Shown here piece after piece: positions 1 through 7,591 of a stretch of 64,000 bases of DNA. The notes under the pieces were generated by a model. The model was given only the letters and a program-made list of their open reading frames with translations, did no database searches and was not told the origin of the DNA. Each line of letters begins with the position of its first letter. Position 1 is the stretch's first letter. This DNA is from Venturia oleaginea (lineage: Eukaryota; Ascomycota; Dothideomycetes; Venturiales; Venturiaceae), in NCBI GenBank assembly GCA_013176395.1, contig JABMLP010000009.1:1116001-1180000 (forward strand), written 5' to 3'. The position numbers and the translations under genes were made by a program.

Positions 1-488
1 GCTTTGTTCATCAAGGCTTTGTTTATCAAGGCTTGTCTATAGTACACAGTTCTATTTTCTAGTACATAATTCACCGGTTTTCATCTATGCGTGCTAGAGT
101 GCGAGATGGTACGTCCTATTCCTAGCCTCCAATATTATCCCGGTCTGGGTGAATATCTTTTACGTTCAGATTGTTTTCAAAGGTCTGTACATTCTTTCTA
201 GGCTTTCTTGGTACAATTTTCTTTCTTTTGAGGGGAAAGTAAGTCACAGCGATATACAATAGTTGAGGCTTCAATTAGAGGGATATCCTAACTTCTTATC
301 GGTAGAAGATGTCACAGGCTATGGCCTAGATTGTGGTTCTCGGCTATGCCCTCAACCTTTGGAAACTGCTGGAAGATTCCACAACCCCACCACCACTGAT
401 TATAAAACCATGTATTCTAGTCTTTCTCTCTTTTCTTCAAGTTTGTAATACTCGTCAATCAGGATAGTCAATTGAAAAACATATCGAC
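1..488. other. AT-rich flank without a supported gene
   Basis: No coding region is supported here. The first 37 bases hold a short imperfect tandem repeat (unit about 15 bp, GCTTTGTTYATCAAG-like). The rest is AT-rich and non-repetitive by eye. It ends at the target-site duplication of the first chromovirus (489-493). A 61-codon frame at 263-448 shows no recognisable motif and I treat it as chance. Confidence 0.6.
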
Positions 489-493
489 CACGC

Positions 494-669
494 TATTACG
501 GGACGGTAGCTGGAAAGACGCAGCATACTCGTAGCCAAAGATTGTTTAGATTCAGTTAAAGAGTGAAGGTATCTACAAACAGAGAACCTCAATGAGGTTC
601 TTTCTCTATACTAGGCTCAATCAGGCTTAGGCTCTTAGCCTATACCAACCATGGGCCATGCCCATAACA
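494..669 (-). repeat. 3' LTR of chromovirus 1
   Basis: This 176 bp repeat is at the 3' end of the minus-strand element. On the element strand it begins TGTTATGGGC and ends CCCGTAATA. It carries the same U3 palindromes as the other three LTR copies. Confidence 0.95.
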
Positions 670-672
670 TTA

Positions 673-683
673 CCCCCCTCCTT
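673..683 (-). promoter_or_regulatory. Polypurine tract, chromovirus 1
   Basis: On the minus strand an AAGGAGGGGGG run lies just upstream of the 3' LTR and overlaps the pol stop codon. It is the expected primer site for plus-strand DNA synthesis. Confidence 0.8.
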
Positions 684-3600
684 ACCGGGTGTGCAGGACT
701 AAAGAGGGTGTGGTAGGTGGGATAATCAAACAGACAAACGCCATACATCGCTTCTGCCAGCTTGTAGCAGATTCGAAGGCGCTGGCCACCGCTACTCGGT
801 TTCTTCGGGCCCCTGTTTGAGCTCCTATATCTTCGCCGACACCGTCGCCCTTGCCATACTCTGCCTCGAAGCGGTCTAAGTCCTCGACTTCTGTGAATAA
901 TGAACGTGGCTGCCAATCGGGATCTGCATAGCCTTTCCATTTGATTAATAACTGACGAACCCAGCCTCGCCCAACCCGTTTCTTCTCTGCGCGAAGTATA
1001 CGTTCTACTTCAAACTCAGCCTCTGTTTCTTCGGTTTGAGGCACTAATGGTGGCGGCTGGGTATCATCGGATTCTTGTGAGGGCAGTGTGTCGGTTGCAG
1101 CTCGGCGGAGTAGGTCAACGTGGAAACGGTTATGGATACCACTTGGCAGGTCAGCCAGCTCGTATACCATCGGGGAGATCTGGTTCTCGACAGTGTATTT
1201 GGCTTGCGTCCACGACAGTTTCTTTGATAGCTGCGGAGTATTGATATTCCTAAGGTTCAACCAGACTTTGTCGCCCTTTTTTAACGTTTCGGCAGCTTGA
1301 CGTGACCTGTTGGCGTCGTTCTCCATCTTCTGCTGGGACCAGGCCATCGCTGCCTGTGCATATTCTTGTGCCTCTTCTATTCGTTGCACAAAGGTCTCGG
1401 CATCGGCTGTTGGTGAGTTACTGGGTGAGATTCGTTGTACTTTCTGGATTGGTTCCGCATGGTAGCCGTGAGTTAGATAGAATGGACTCATCCCTGTGAC
1501 TGAAGAGTCACGATTGTTCAGTGCTAACATAGCCGTAGGTAGTAGCGTTGGCCAGTCTAGTTGGGAGTATGCGATGAAGGCGCGGAGATAGCGTAGAACT
1601 TCCTGGTTCATACGCTCGGTCGCGCCATCGGTCTGTGGATGAAAGGCTGTAGAGAGTCTCTGCTCAATCTTTGTAAGTTCGCAAAGCTTCCTCCAAAAAC
1701 GACCTGTCCAATTGCTGCCTCTGTCCGACGTCAATGCCATGGGAAATCCGTGGTAGCGATAGTGGCATTGTAAGAACCTTTTCGCGCACTCTTTGGCGCT
1801 CATTGTAGTCATAGCCTCCAACGTAACACTTTTGAGGAGGCGATCTGTGATAACCATGAGGTATTTTGGGCCGTTTTCCTCCGCGGGCAAATCAGTCATG
1901 AAATCGATTGATAGCTCGCTGTGGAAGCGGGCCGGGATTGGAAGTGGTTTCAGAAGACCTCGCTTCTTATCACGCCATATTCCTGTTCTCCCACATACGT
2001 CGCAATTACGTACAAACTGCCGGACTGTCTTGTATTGTTGGGGCCAAAAGAAACTTCTGGATAGAATCGCAAGCGTGCTATCTCTCCCTGGGTGTCCAGT
2101 AACATGGGAATCGTGAGTTTGTTGGACCAGCGTTGTTCGCAGCGGTTCCCAATCTGGTACCCATAGGATCCCTCTTCTCGTGACCGCGCCGTGGTCGTCT
2201 ACTTCGCATTCGGGTAGCTGTACCGACAACTTGAGCTCTGGAGGAAAGGAACGTTCGCCAGTAACTATAGCCGTATGAATAGCTTCGTAGGATTGGTCCT
2301 CTGCTATTGCGCGATCCCAGAGAAGTTGTAACTCTGGTTTCTCGAAAAGATCGCATCCTTTTGCAACTGACCGGTTTTGACCGTACCTAGTAGTGGACCG
2401 GTGTTGACCGTTTTCGGCAGTCAGCTGGTGTCGACCGTCCAGTCCAGTATTTTGCTGGGGCTCCCGTATAACGTCCCATGTACTATTGGATGTATTCGGT
2501 GTATTGACTGGGCAGATAAGGGCTTGTATTGCGATTGTTTCGGTCGTCCTCTCGGAAAGAGGAGGAAGCCATTCGTCCTTGATCAACTGGGCCACTCGCC
2601 CTTGTAGTCTCTCGTCGTTCTTGTCATGTGGCATATCTTGATGTCTTCTTGATAGTGCGTCTGGTCTTTGCGCTAGTTTTCCGGCGCGAAATTCCAGCTG
2701 GAATTGGTACTCAGATAGAATTAGCGACCATCTTGCTTGTCTCTCTGACAAACGCTGCGCTGTCATAAAGTAGCGGAGATTCTTGTGATCGGTAAGGACT
2801 TTGAAAGGTGCTGCAACACTGCGTAGTTCTCCTCTCCAGTGTTCAATGGACTTGATTACTGCCAGTAATTCTTTATCGTGGATCTCGTAGTTACATTCAG
2901 CCGCAGTGAGCTTGCGGGAGAAGTATGCTACTGGTCGTAGTTTTCCTTTCATATCCTTCTGCGACAACGTGCCTCCCAGCGCGTAGCCAGAGCAGTCGCA
3001 CTCGAGTACCGTATCCAGGTCTGGATTCCAGTGAGCCAGTATTGGGGCGGAGATGAATAGCTCCTTCAAGACTTGAAAGGCGTTCTCATGTTCTTTGTTC
3101 CAGACAAAAGCGACGGCCTTCCGTGTTAACTTGATTAAGGGGTCGGAGAGCTCTGAGAAGTTGTCGATGAAGTCTCGATAGAAATTTGCAAAGCCTAGGA
3201 AGGAGCGTACGCCTGTGACATTGACTGGAGCCTCCCATTCTTTAATCGCGGCAACTTTCTCTGGGTCGACTTTGATCCCTTCTCCTGCAGTGATAATGAA
3301 CCCCAGATATTTGACCTCCTGAACAGCAAACTCGCACTTGCTTAAGTCTAGCCGAAGTCCAGCAGTCTTGAGCTTGGCAAGAATTTGGTTAACCTTAACC
3401 ATGTGATCCAGATAGTCGCCGTCGCTCCATATCAAGACATCGTCCATGTAGGCTGAACAGCAGATATCTAGGGATTCCCGTAGGACTCCGTTGATGTATC
3501 GTTGAAAGCTCGCGGGTGCGCCAGCTAGTCCGAAGGGGGTAACTAGCCATTCGAATAGTCCAAATCGAGTGCGAAAAGCCGTTTTCCACTCATCGCCGTG

Positions 3601-4758
3601 CTTGATGCGGAGCCGATGAAATGCCGCTCTGACGTCAAGTTTGGTGTACCAACGCGCTGTTGCTAGATTTCGTAGGGTTTCTCGGATTAGTGGCAATGGG
3701 TAGCGGTCCGATCGAGTGATTCGATTCAGTGCCCGATAGTCTACACACATCCGAATGCCTCCACCTGGTTTCCTTACAAATAAGACTGGGGCTGCCGCTG
3801 GTGAGTTGCTGGCGCGTATCCAGCCCTTGTCCATATAGTCCGAAAGTGTTTTTCGTAGGACTAATAGCTCTTCCCTCGACATGCCGTATAATGGGCCCCA
3901 AGGAACTTCTGCCTCGCGACCTTGTTCATCTCGTATCAATTCGATAACGTGATCGCGACCCTCTTGATGGGGCGCGATCTCTCCGTCTTCGTCGTCGAGA
4001 AAGGCATCAGCATGCTCTGCTATTTCTTCTGGTATCTCTTGTCGGATTTCTTCCTCAGTCTTTCTCTGTTTTCTTTCTGCTAACTTGCTTAGGGCCTTGT
4101 TGATATCCGACATCGAGATAGCCAGCACTTGTGTACCATCCGGTCCATCTCTTCTCAACCGTCGCTGGGCCCTTCCAACAATAGCTGCAAATACAGATCC
4201 TGACACTAGACAAGCCGCCCGCACGTGAGCGAGCCGGTCTCGCGCTTTGGTGTTCTGTTCTAGCCACCCCTTTTCTCTTACCGTGATGCGCTGGGATCCT
4301 TGACCAATAAGCAGCTTTCTCTTAGCTGCTATATATCGCACCCAGTTTCTCTCTGCCCATGCCTTGCCTAGGATAATAGGGAAGCTCAATCCTTTCACTA
4401 TATACCCATAGACTCGCTCTGCTCGACCATCAATGTCGATCGTAGCGTAGGTCATGTGCGTAATACGGAGGTCTTCTCCGTTCTCGTGGCTCTCTTTAGC
4501 CAGTGCCAATTGTTTGGTGTCAATTGGGATGCGCGGTAGACGATGTGTTTGGACACTCTTCTCGCTGAAAGCAGCATAAGGGAGGCAGCCGTTATCAAAG
4601 AAGGATTCGGTGAAAGAAGTTCCGTTGATCAAGGTATCTATCAAGAAGGGTGTACTTTCCATCCTATCCTTTGCTGCTTTGATTTCTCTTATGCCTGGTA
4701 GCTTTGTAATGTCTTCGCCATGTACATCTACTTCAAACCCTCGTGCGCGACGATGCAC
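682..4758 (-). CDS. Chromovirus 1 Pol (PR-RT-RNase H-IN-chromodomain)
   Basis: This 1,358-residue polyprotein runs in the same order as the plus-strand twin at 7592-11668. It has a protease-like DNG triad near residue 55, reverse transcriptase with YMDD near 437, RNase H with an Asp near 588 and an integrase zinc finger (H885, H889, then NCDVC). The integrase D,D,E core is near 952, 1012 and 1048, and a C-terminal chromodomain lies around 1248-1302. The order RT-RNaseH-IN defines Ty3/gypsy, and the chromodomain defines a chromovirus that may target heterochromatin. The frame is open throughout. It differs from chromovirus 2 at one residue that I can see (Ile in place of Val near the C terminus). 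The listed start is the first plausible codon after gag; expression as a gag-pol fusion is likely. Confidence 0.95.
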   Translation of the reverse strand: MHRRARGFEVDVHGEDITKLPGIREIKAAKDRMESTPFLIDTLINGTSFTESFFDNGCLPYAAFSEKSVQTHRLPRIPIDTKQLALAKESHENGEDLRITHMTYATIDIDGRAERVYGYIVKGLSFPIILGKAWAERNWVRYIAAKRKLLIGQGSQRITVREKGWLEQNTKARDRLAHVRAACLVSGSVFAAIVGRAQRRLRRDGPDGTQVLAISMSDINKALSKLAERKQRKTEEEIRQEIPEEIAEHADAFLDDEDGEIAPHQEGRDHVIELIRDEQGREAEVPWGPLYGMSREELLVLRKTLSDYMDKGWIRASNSPAAAPVLFVRKPGGGIRMCVDYRALNRITRSDRYPLPLIRETLRNLATARWYTKLDVRAAFHRLRIKHGDEWKTAFRTRFGLFEWLVTPFGLAGAPASFQRYINGVLRESLDICCSAYMDDVLIWSDGDYLDHMVKVNQILAKLKTAGLRLDLSKCEFAVQEVKYLGFIITAGEGIKVDPEKVAAIKEWEAPVNVTGVRSFLGFANFYRDFIDNFSELSDPLIKLTRKAVAFVWNKEHENAFQVLKELFISAPILAHWNPDLDTVLECDCSGYALGGTLSQKDMKGKLRPVAYFSRKLTAAECNYEIHDKELLAVIKSIEHWRGELRSVAAPFKVLTDHKNLRYFMTAQRLSERQARWSLILSEYQFQLEFRAGKLAQRPDALSRRHQDMPHDKNDERLQGRVAQLIKDEWLPPLSERTTETIAIQALICPVNTPNTSNSTWDVIREPQQNTGLDGRHQLTAENGQHRSTTRYGQNRSVAKGCDLFEKPELQLLWDRAIAEDQSYEAIHTAIVTGERSFPPELKLSVQLPECEVDDHGAVTRRGILWVPDWEPLRTTLVQQTHDSHVTGHPGRDSTLAILSRSFFWPQQYKTVRQFVRNCDVCGRTGIWRDKKRGLLKPLPIPARFHSELSIDFMTDLPAEENGPKYLMVITDRLLKSVTLEAMTTMSAKECAKRFLQCHYRYHGFPMALTSDRGSNWTGRFWRKLCELTKIEQRLSTAFHPQTDGATERMNQEVLRYLRAFIAYSQLDWPTLLPTAMLALNNRDSSVTGMSPFYLTHGYHAEPIQKVQRISPSNSPTADAETFVQRIEEAQEYAQAAMAWSQQKMENDANRSRQAAETLKKGDKVWLNLRNINTPQLSKKLSWTQAKYTVENQISPMVYELADLPSGIHNRFHVDLLRRAATDTLPSQESDDTQPPPLVPQTEETEAEFEVERILRAEKKRVGRGWVRQLLIKWKGYADPDWQPRSLFTEVEDLDRFEAEYGKGDGVGEDIGAQTGARRNRVAVASAFESATSWQKRCMAFVCLIIPPTTPSLVLHTR

Positions 4759-4766
4759 AAGGGTAG

Positions 4767-5870
4767 CTAGTTTTCCGACTCTGATGAGGCTTCCTGTAGG
4801 GAGTCATCGGTATGCTGTGTGATTACCGCAGTGACCTGAGTCTTTGGACGTGTTGCTGGTCGGAATTCGCATACGTTCGGGTGGTGCTTGGGCTTCTTAC
4901 AGCGCCCGCATTTGCCCGCTTGTATAAGTGCCAAGAACTCTGTTTGGGATCGCCATTTCGCTCTAGGTCGTCGGTCCTTCTTCGCATCCTTTCCGAGTGT
5001 ATCGACCCGAGCTATCAGTGCTGCGATCTGCGCTGAAAGGGCGTTGATGCCAGTCATTTCGACATCGCCTTCTGCGTCACGACTGACTGTTTGGGGTGAT
5101 TGTGGCCTCCCTCGAGTCGTTGGCGTCTCCTTATCCGTACTTGGATAGCGGCGTTGGTGGGATAGAGCCTCTGTCTTCGTCGCGAAGTACTGTACATCTT
5201 TTACGTAAGTGTCGTAGTCGTCCCTGGACAATCGCACTGATTTCAAGGTCTGTTGGAGGGAGTAGTTGAGCGCGTTGTTCATGATAGTGATCTTTGAGGC
5301 TCTTTGCGGCGCTAGGGATCCAGCGTGCGATGTCAGTTGTTCGAACTGCTGGCGGAAGTCTTCGAACGGTTGTCTGCTGCCTTGGCTAATCTTGTTCAGC
5401 TCGTCGAGAGCTTTAGCTTCCGCTTCATGATCTAAGAACTTGTCGTCCATATGCTTGATAAAGGACTCGGGTTCGTAGTTGTCATGTTGCTCTCCATTGC
5501 TTAGCCATTGGATGACGCGTTGTTGTTTCTCTGTCGGAAGCCCGTTGAAGATGTTCGCGCATATTCCTTGATTGCTTCCAAGCTTCCCATTTTCAACAGT
5601 GATTTTTGTCTTGATCTGCCATCTGAACAGCGTGTAGTTGTCTCTTTTCCCGTCCCATTTAGGCCATGCAATAGCTTTTGCACCGGTGTTCCCATCAACA
5701 CTGACTGCGGTCAGAGCTGCCACCAATTGTTGTACGGTGTCAGGCGAATTTGCTCGAGCCATTGAGAGTTTGTCGATTCCTTGCGTAATGCTCGCGATTG
5801 GGTCGTCGTCGGTAGTAGGGGTGTAGGTTGTAGGAGTCGATAGGGTACTGTTGCTACGCATCAAGTACAC
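4767..5870 (-). CDS. Chromovirus 1 Gag
   Basis: This 367-residue nucleocapsid/capsid protein matches the other chromovirus Gag residue for residue as far as I can see. A CCHC zinc knuckle lies near the C terminus (C-x2-C-x4-H-x4-C, CGRCKKPKHHPNVC) and fits RNA packaging. A capsid-like helical region precedes it. The frame stops 8 nt before the annotated pol start, and pol is open in the -1 frame across the end of gag. Confidence 0.93.
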   Translation of the reverse strand: MYLMRSNSTLSTPTTYTPTTDDDPIASITQGIDKLSMARANSPDTVQQLVAALTAVSVDGNTGAKAIAWPKWDGKRDNYTLFRWQIKTKITVENGKLGSNQGICANIFNGLPTEKQQRVIQWLSNGEQHDNYEPESFIKHMDDKFLDHEAEAKALDELNKISQGSRQPFEDFRQQFEQLTSHAGSLAPQRASKITIMNNALNYSLQQTLKSVRLSRDDYDTYVKDVQYFATKTEALSHQRRYPSTDKETPTTRGRPQSPQTVSRDAEGDVEMTGINALSAQIAALIARVDTLGKDAKKDRRPRAKWRSQTEFLALIQAGKCGRCKKPKHHPNVCEFRPATRPKTQVTAVITQHTDDSLQEASSESEN

Positions 5871-5884
5871 CTAGGTTTGTAAAG

Positions 5885-5895
5885 AACTGAATCTA
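5885..5895 (-). promoter_or_regulatory. Self-complementary primer binding site, chromovirus 1
   Basis: On the element strand TAGATTCAGTT follows the 5' LTR directly. It is the exact reverse complement of AACTGAATCTA inside the LTR (minus strand, 5949-5959). This is the arrangement of Tf1-type self-primed elements and not of a tRNA-primed element. Confidence 0.8.
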
Positions 5896-6071
5896 TATTA
5901 CGGGACGGTAGCTGGAAAGACGCAGCATACTCGTAGCCAAAGATTGTTTAGATTCAGTTAAGGAGTGAAGGTATCTACAAACAGAGAACCTCAATGAGGT
6001 TCTTTCTCTATACTAGGCTCAATCAGGCTTAGGCTCTTAGCCTATACCAACCATGGGCCATGCCCATAACA
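5896..6071 (-). repeat. 5' LTR of chromovirus 1
   Basis: This 176 bp LTR carries the promoter for the minus-strand element. The putative transcript start (R) is at the AACTGAATCTA motif, 5949-5959 on the minus strand. Confidence 0.95.
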
Positions 6072-6076
6072 CACGC

Positions 6077-6237
6077 CTCTCACAGAAGAAATAAGTAGGC
6101 TAAAATAGCCAAGTAGAAATTGATTTTCGCCTTCCTTCTATGACTTCACAACTGAACAAAAAACTCTATATAATTTAAAAAAAGAAGAATTAAGTATTGA
6201 AGAATAGCTTTTTCATCTATTTTGGTCCCTTGTAACG
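6077..6237. other. Spacer between the head-to-head chromoviruses
   Basis: This short AT-rich stretch is host DNA between the first chromovirus and the pogo-like transposon. It has an A-rich run near 6175-6200. I see no coding or repeat content in it. Together with the first 39 bp of the pogo repeat it makes up the 207 bp loop of the 11 kb inverted repeat. Confidence 0.7.
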
Positions 6238-6239
6238 TA

Positions 6240-6278
6240 GTTTATAGGCAAGTGGTCCGCATGTGCATGTGGCCCGCC
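6240..6278 (+). repeat. Left terminal inverted repeat of pogo element, outer part
   Basis: The outer 39 bp of the left inverted repeat end at the chromovirus 2 insertion. The final CCGCC (6274-6278) was duplicated as the target site. The inner six bases of the repeat continue at 11862. Confidence 0.88.
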
Positions 6279-6454
6279 TGTTATGGGCATGGCCCATGGT
6301 TGGTATAGGCTAAGAGCCTAAGCCTGATTGAGCCTAGTATAGAGAAAGAACCTCATTGAGGTTCTCTGTTTGTAGATACCTTCACTCCTTAACTGAATCT
6401 AAACAATCTTTGGCTACGAGTATGCTGCGTCTTTCCAGCTACCGTCCCGTAATA
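6279..6454 (+). repeat. 5' LTR of chromovirus 2
   Basis: This 176 bp LTR begins TGTTATGGGC and ends CCCGTAATA. Its first 90 bp contain three successive short palindromes (6283-6297, 6306-6320, 6348-6364). The probable RNA start is AACTGAATCTA at 6391-6401, leaving 64 nt of R-U5 before the primer site. Confidence 0.95.
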
Positions 6455-6465
6455 TAGATTCAGTT
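6455..6465 (+). promoter_or_regulatory. Self-complementary primer binding site, chromovirus 2
   Basis: TAGATTCAGTT directly after the 5' LTR pairs perfectly over 11 nt with AACTGAATCTA at 6391-6401. The match stops at both ends after exactly 11 nt. This fits the self-priming described for Tf1 and sushi elements. Confidence 0.82.
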
Positions 6466-6479
6466 CTTTACAAACCTAG

Positions 6480-7583
6480 GTGTACTTGATGCGTAGCAAC
6501 AGTACCCTATCGACTCCTACAACCTACACCCCTACTACCGACGACGACCCAATCGCGAGCATTACGCAAGGAATCGACAAACTCTCAATGGCTCGAGCAA
6601 ATTCGCCTGACACCGTACAACAATTGGTGGCAGCTCTGACCGCAGTCAGTGTTGATGGGAACACCGGTGCAAAAGCTATTGCATGGCCTAAATGGGACGG
6701 GAAAAGAGACAACTACACGCTGTTCAGATGGCAGATCAAGACAAAAATCACTGTTGAAAATGGGAAGCTTGGAAGCAATCAAGGAATATGCGCGAACATC
6801 TTCAACGGGCTTCCGACAGAGAAACAACAACGCGTCATCCAATGGCTAAGCAATGGAGAGCAACATGACAACTACGAACCCGAGTCCTTTATCAAGCATA
6901 TGGACGACAAGTTCTTAGATCATGAAGCGGAAGCTAAAGCTCTCGACGAGCTGAACAAGATTAGCCAAGGCAGCAGACAACCGTTCGAAGACTTCCGCCA
7001 GCAGTTCGAACAACTGACATCGCACGCTGGATCCCTAGCGCCGCAAAGAGCCTCAAAGATCACTATCATGAACAACGCGCTCAACTACTCCCTCCAACAG
7101 ACCTTGAAATCAGTGCGATTGTCCAGGGACGACTACGACACTTACGTAAAAGATGTACAGTACTTCGCGACGAAGACAGAGGCTCTATCCCACCAACGCC
7201 GCTATCCAAGTACGGATAAGGAGACGCCAACGACTCGAGGGAGGCCACAATCACCCCAAACAGTCAGTCGTGACGCAGAAGGCGATGTCGAAATGACTGG
7301 CATCAACGCCCTTTCAGCGCAGATCGCAGCACTGATAGCTCGGGTCGATACACTCGGAAAGGATGCGAAGAAGGACCGACGACCTAGAGCGAAATGGCGA
7401 TCCCAAACAGAGTTCTTGGCACTTATACAAGCGGGCAAATGCGGGCGCTGTAAGAAGCCCAAGCACCACCCGAACGTATGCGAATTCCGACCAGCAACAC
7501 GTCCAAAGACTCAGGTCACTGCGGTAATCACACAGCATACCGATGACTCCCTACAGGAAGCCTCATCAGAGTCGGAAAACTAG
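6480..7583 (+). CDS. Chromovirus 2 Gag
   Basis: A 367-residue Gag starts at the first ATG after the primer site. It forms the virus-like particle and packages the RNA. A canonical CCHC knuckle (CGRCKKPKHHPNVC) is encoded near 7440-7482. The N-terminal two thirds are helical and charged, as in Gag capsid regions. The gag stop is TAG at 7581-7583. Pol is open in the -1 frame from 7547, so the frames overlap by about 37 nt. A GGAAAAC run directly before the stop (7574-7580) is a possible slip site. I infer a -1 frameshift but cannot prove it. Confidence 0.93.
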   Translation: MYLMRSNSTLSTPTTYTPTTDDDPIASITQGIDKLSMARANSPDTVQQLVAALTAVSVDGNTGAKAIAWPKWDGKRDNYTLFRWQIKTKITVENGKLGSNQGICANIFNGLPTEKQQRVIQWLSNGEQHDNYEPESFIKHMDDKFLDHEAEAKALDELNKISQGSRQPFEDFRQQFEQLTSHAGSLAPQRASKITIMNNALNYSLQQTLKSVRLSRDDYDTYVKDVQYFATKTEALSHQRRYPSTDKETPTTRGRPQSPQTVSRDAEGDVEMTGINALSAQIAALIARVDTLGKDAKKDRRPRAKWRSQTEFLALIQAGKCGRCKKPKHHPNVCEFRPATRPKTQVTAVITQHTDDSLQEASSESEN

Positions 7584-7591
7584 CTACCCTT

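Larger units (their letters stand above)
494..6071 (-). mobile_element. Chromovirus 1: complete Tf1/sushi-type Ty3/gypsy LTR retrotransposon
   Basis: A complete 5,578 bp element lies on the minus strand. It has 176 bp LTRs at 494-669 and 5896-6071 and a perfect 5-bp target duplication CACGC at 489-493 and 6072-6076. It carries open gag and pol frames, a self-priming type primer binding site and a G-rich polypurine tract. The two LTRs differ by one base that I can see (near 560: AAAGAG against AAGGAG in the other copies). This points to a recent insertion. The element has the same length as chromovirus 2 and one amino acid difference in pol. The different target duplications show that the two inserted independently. 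Confidence 0.97.

Noticed and set aside
635..940. 101-codon frame overlapping the 3' end of chromovirus pol, repeated at 11410-11715
   Set aside because: It is a shadow of pol in another frame and runs into the LTR.
494..6071. Inverted second copy of the chromovirus as an assembly artefact
   Set aside because: Distinct perfect 5-bp target duplications and different single-base LTR changes show a separate insertion.
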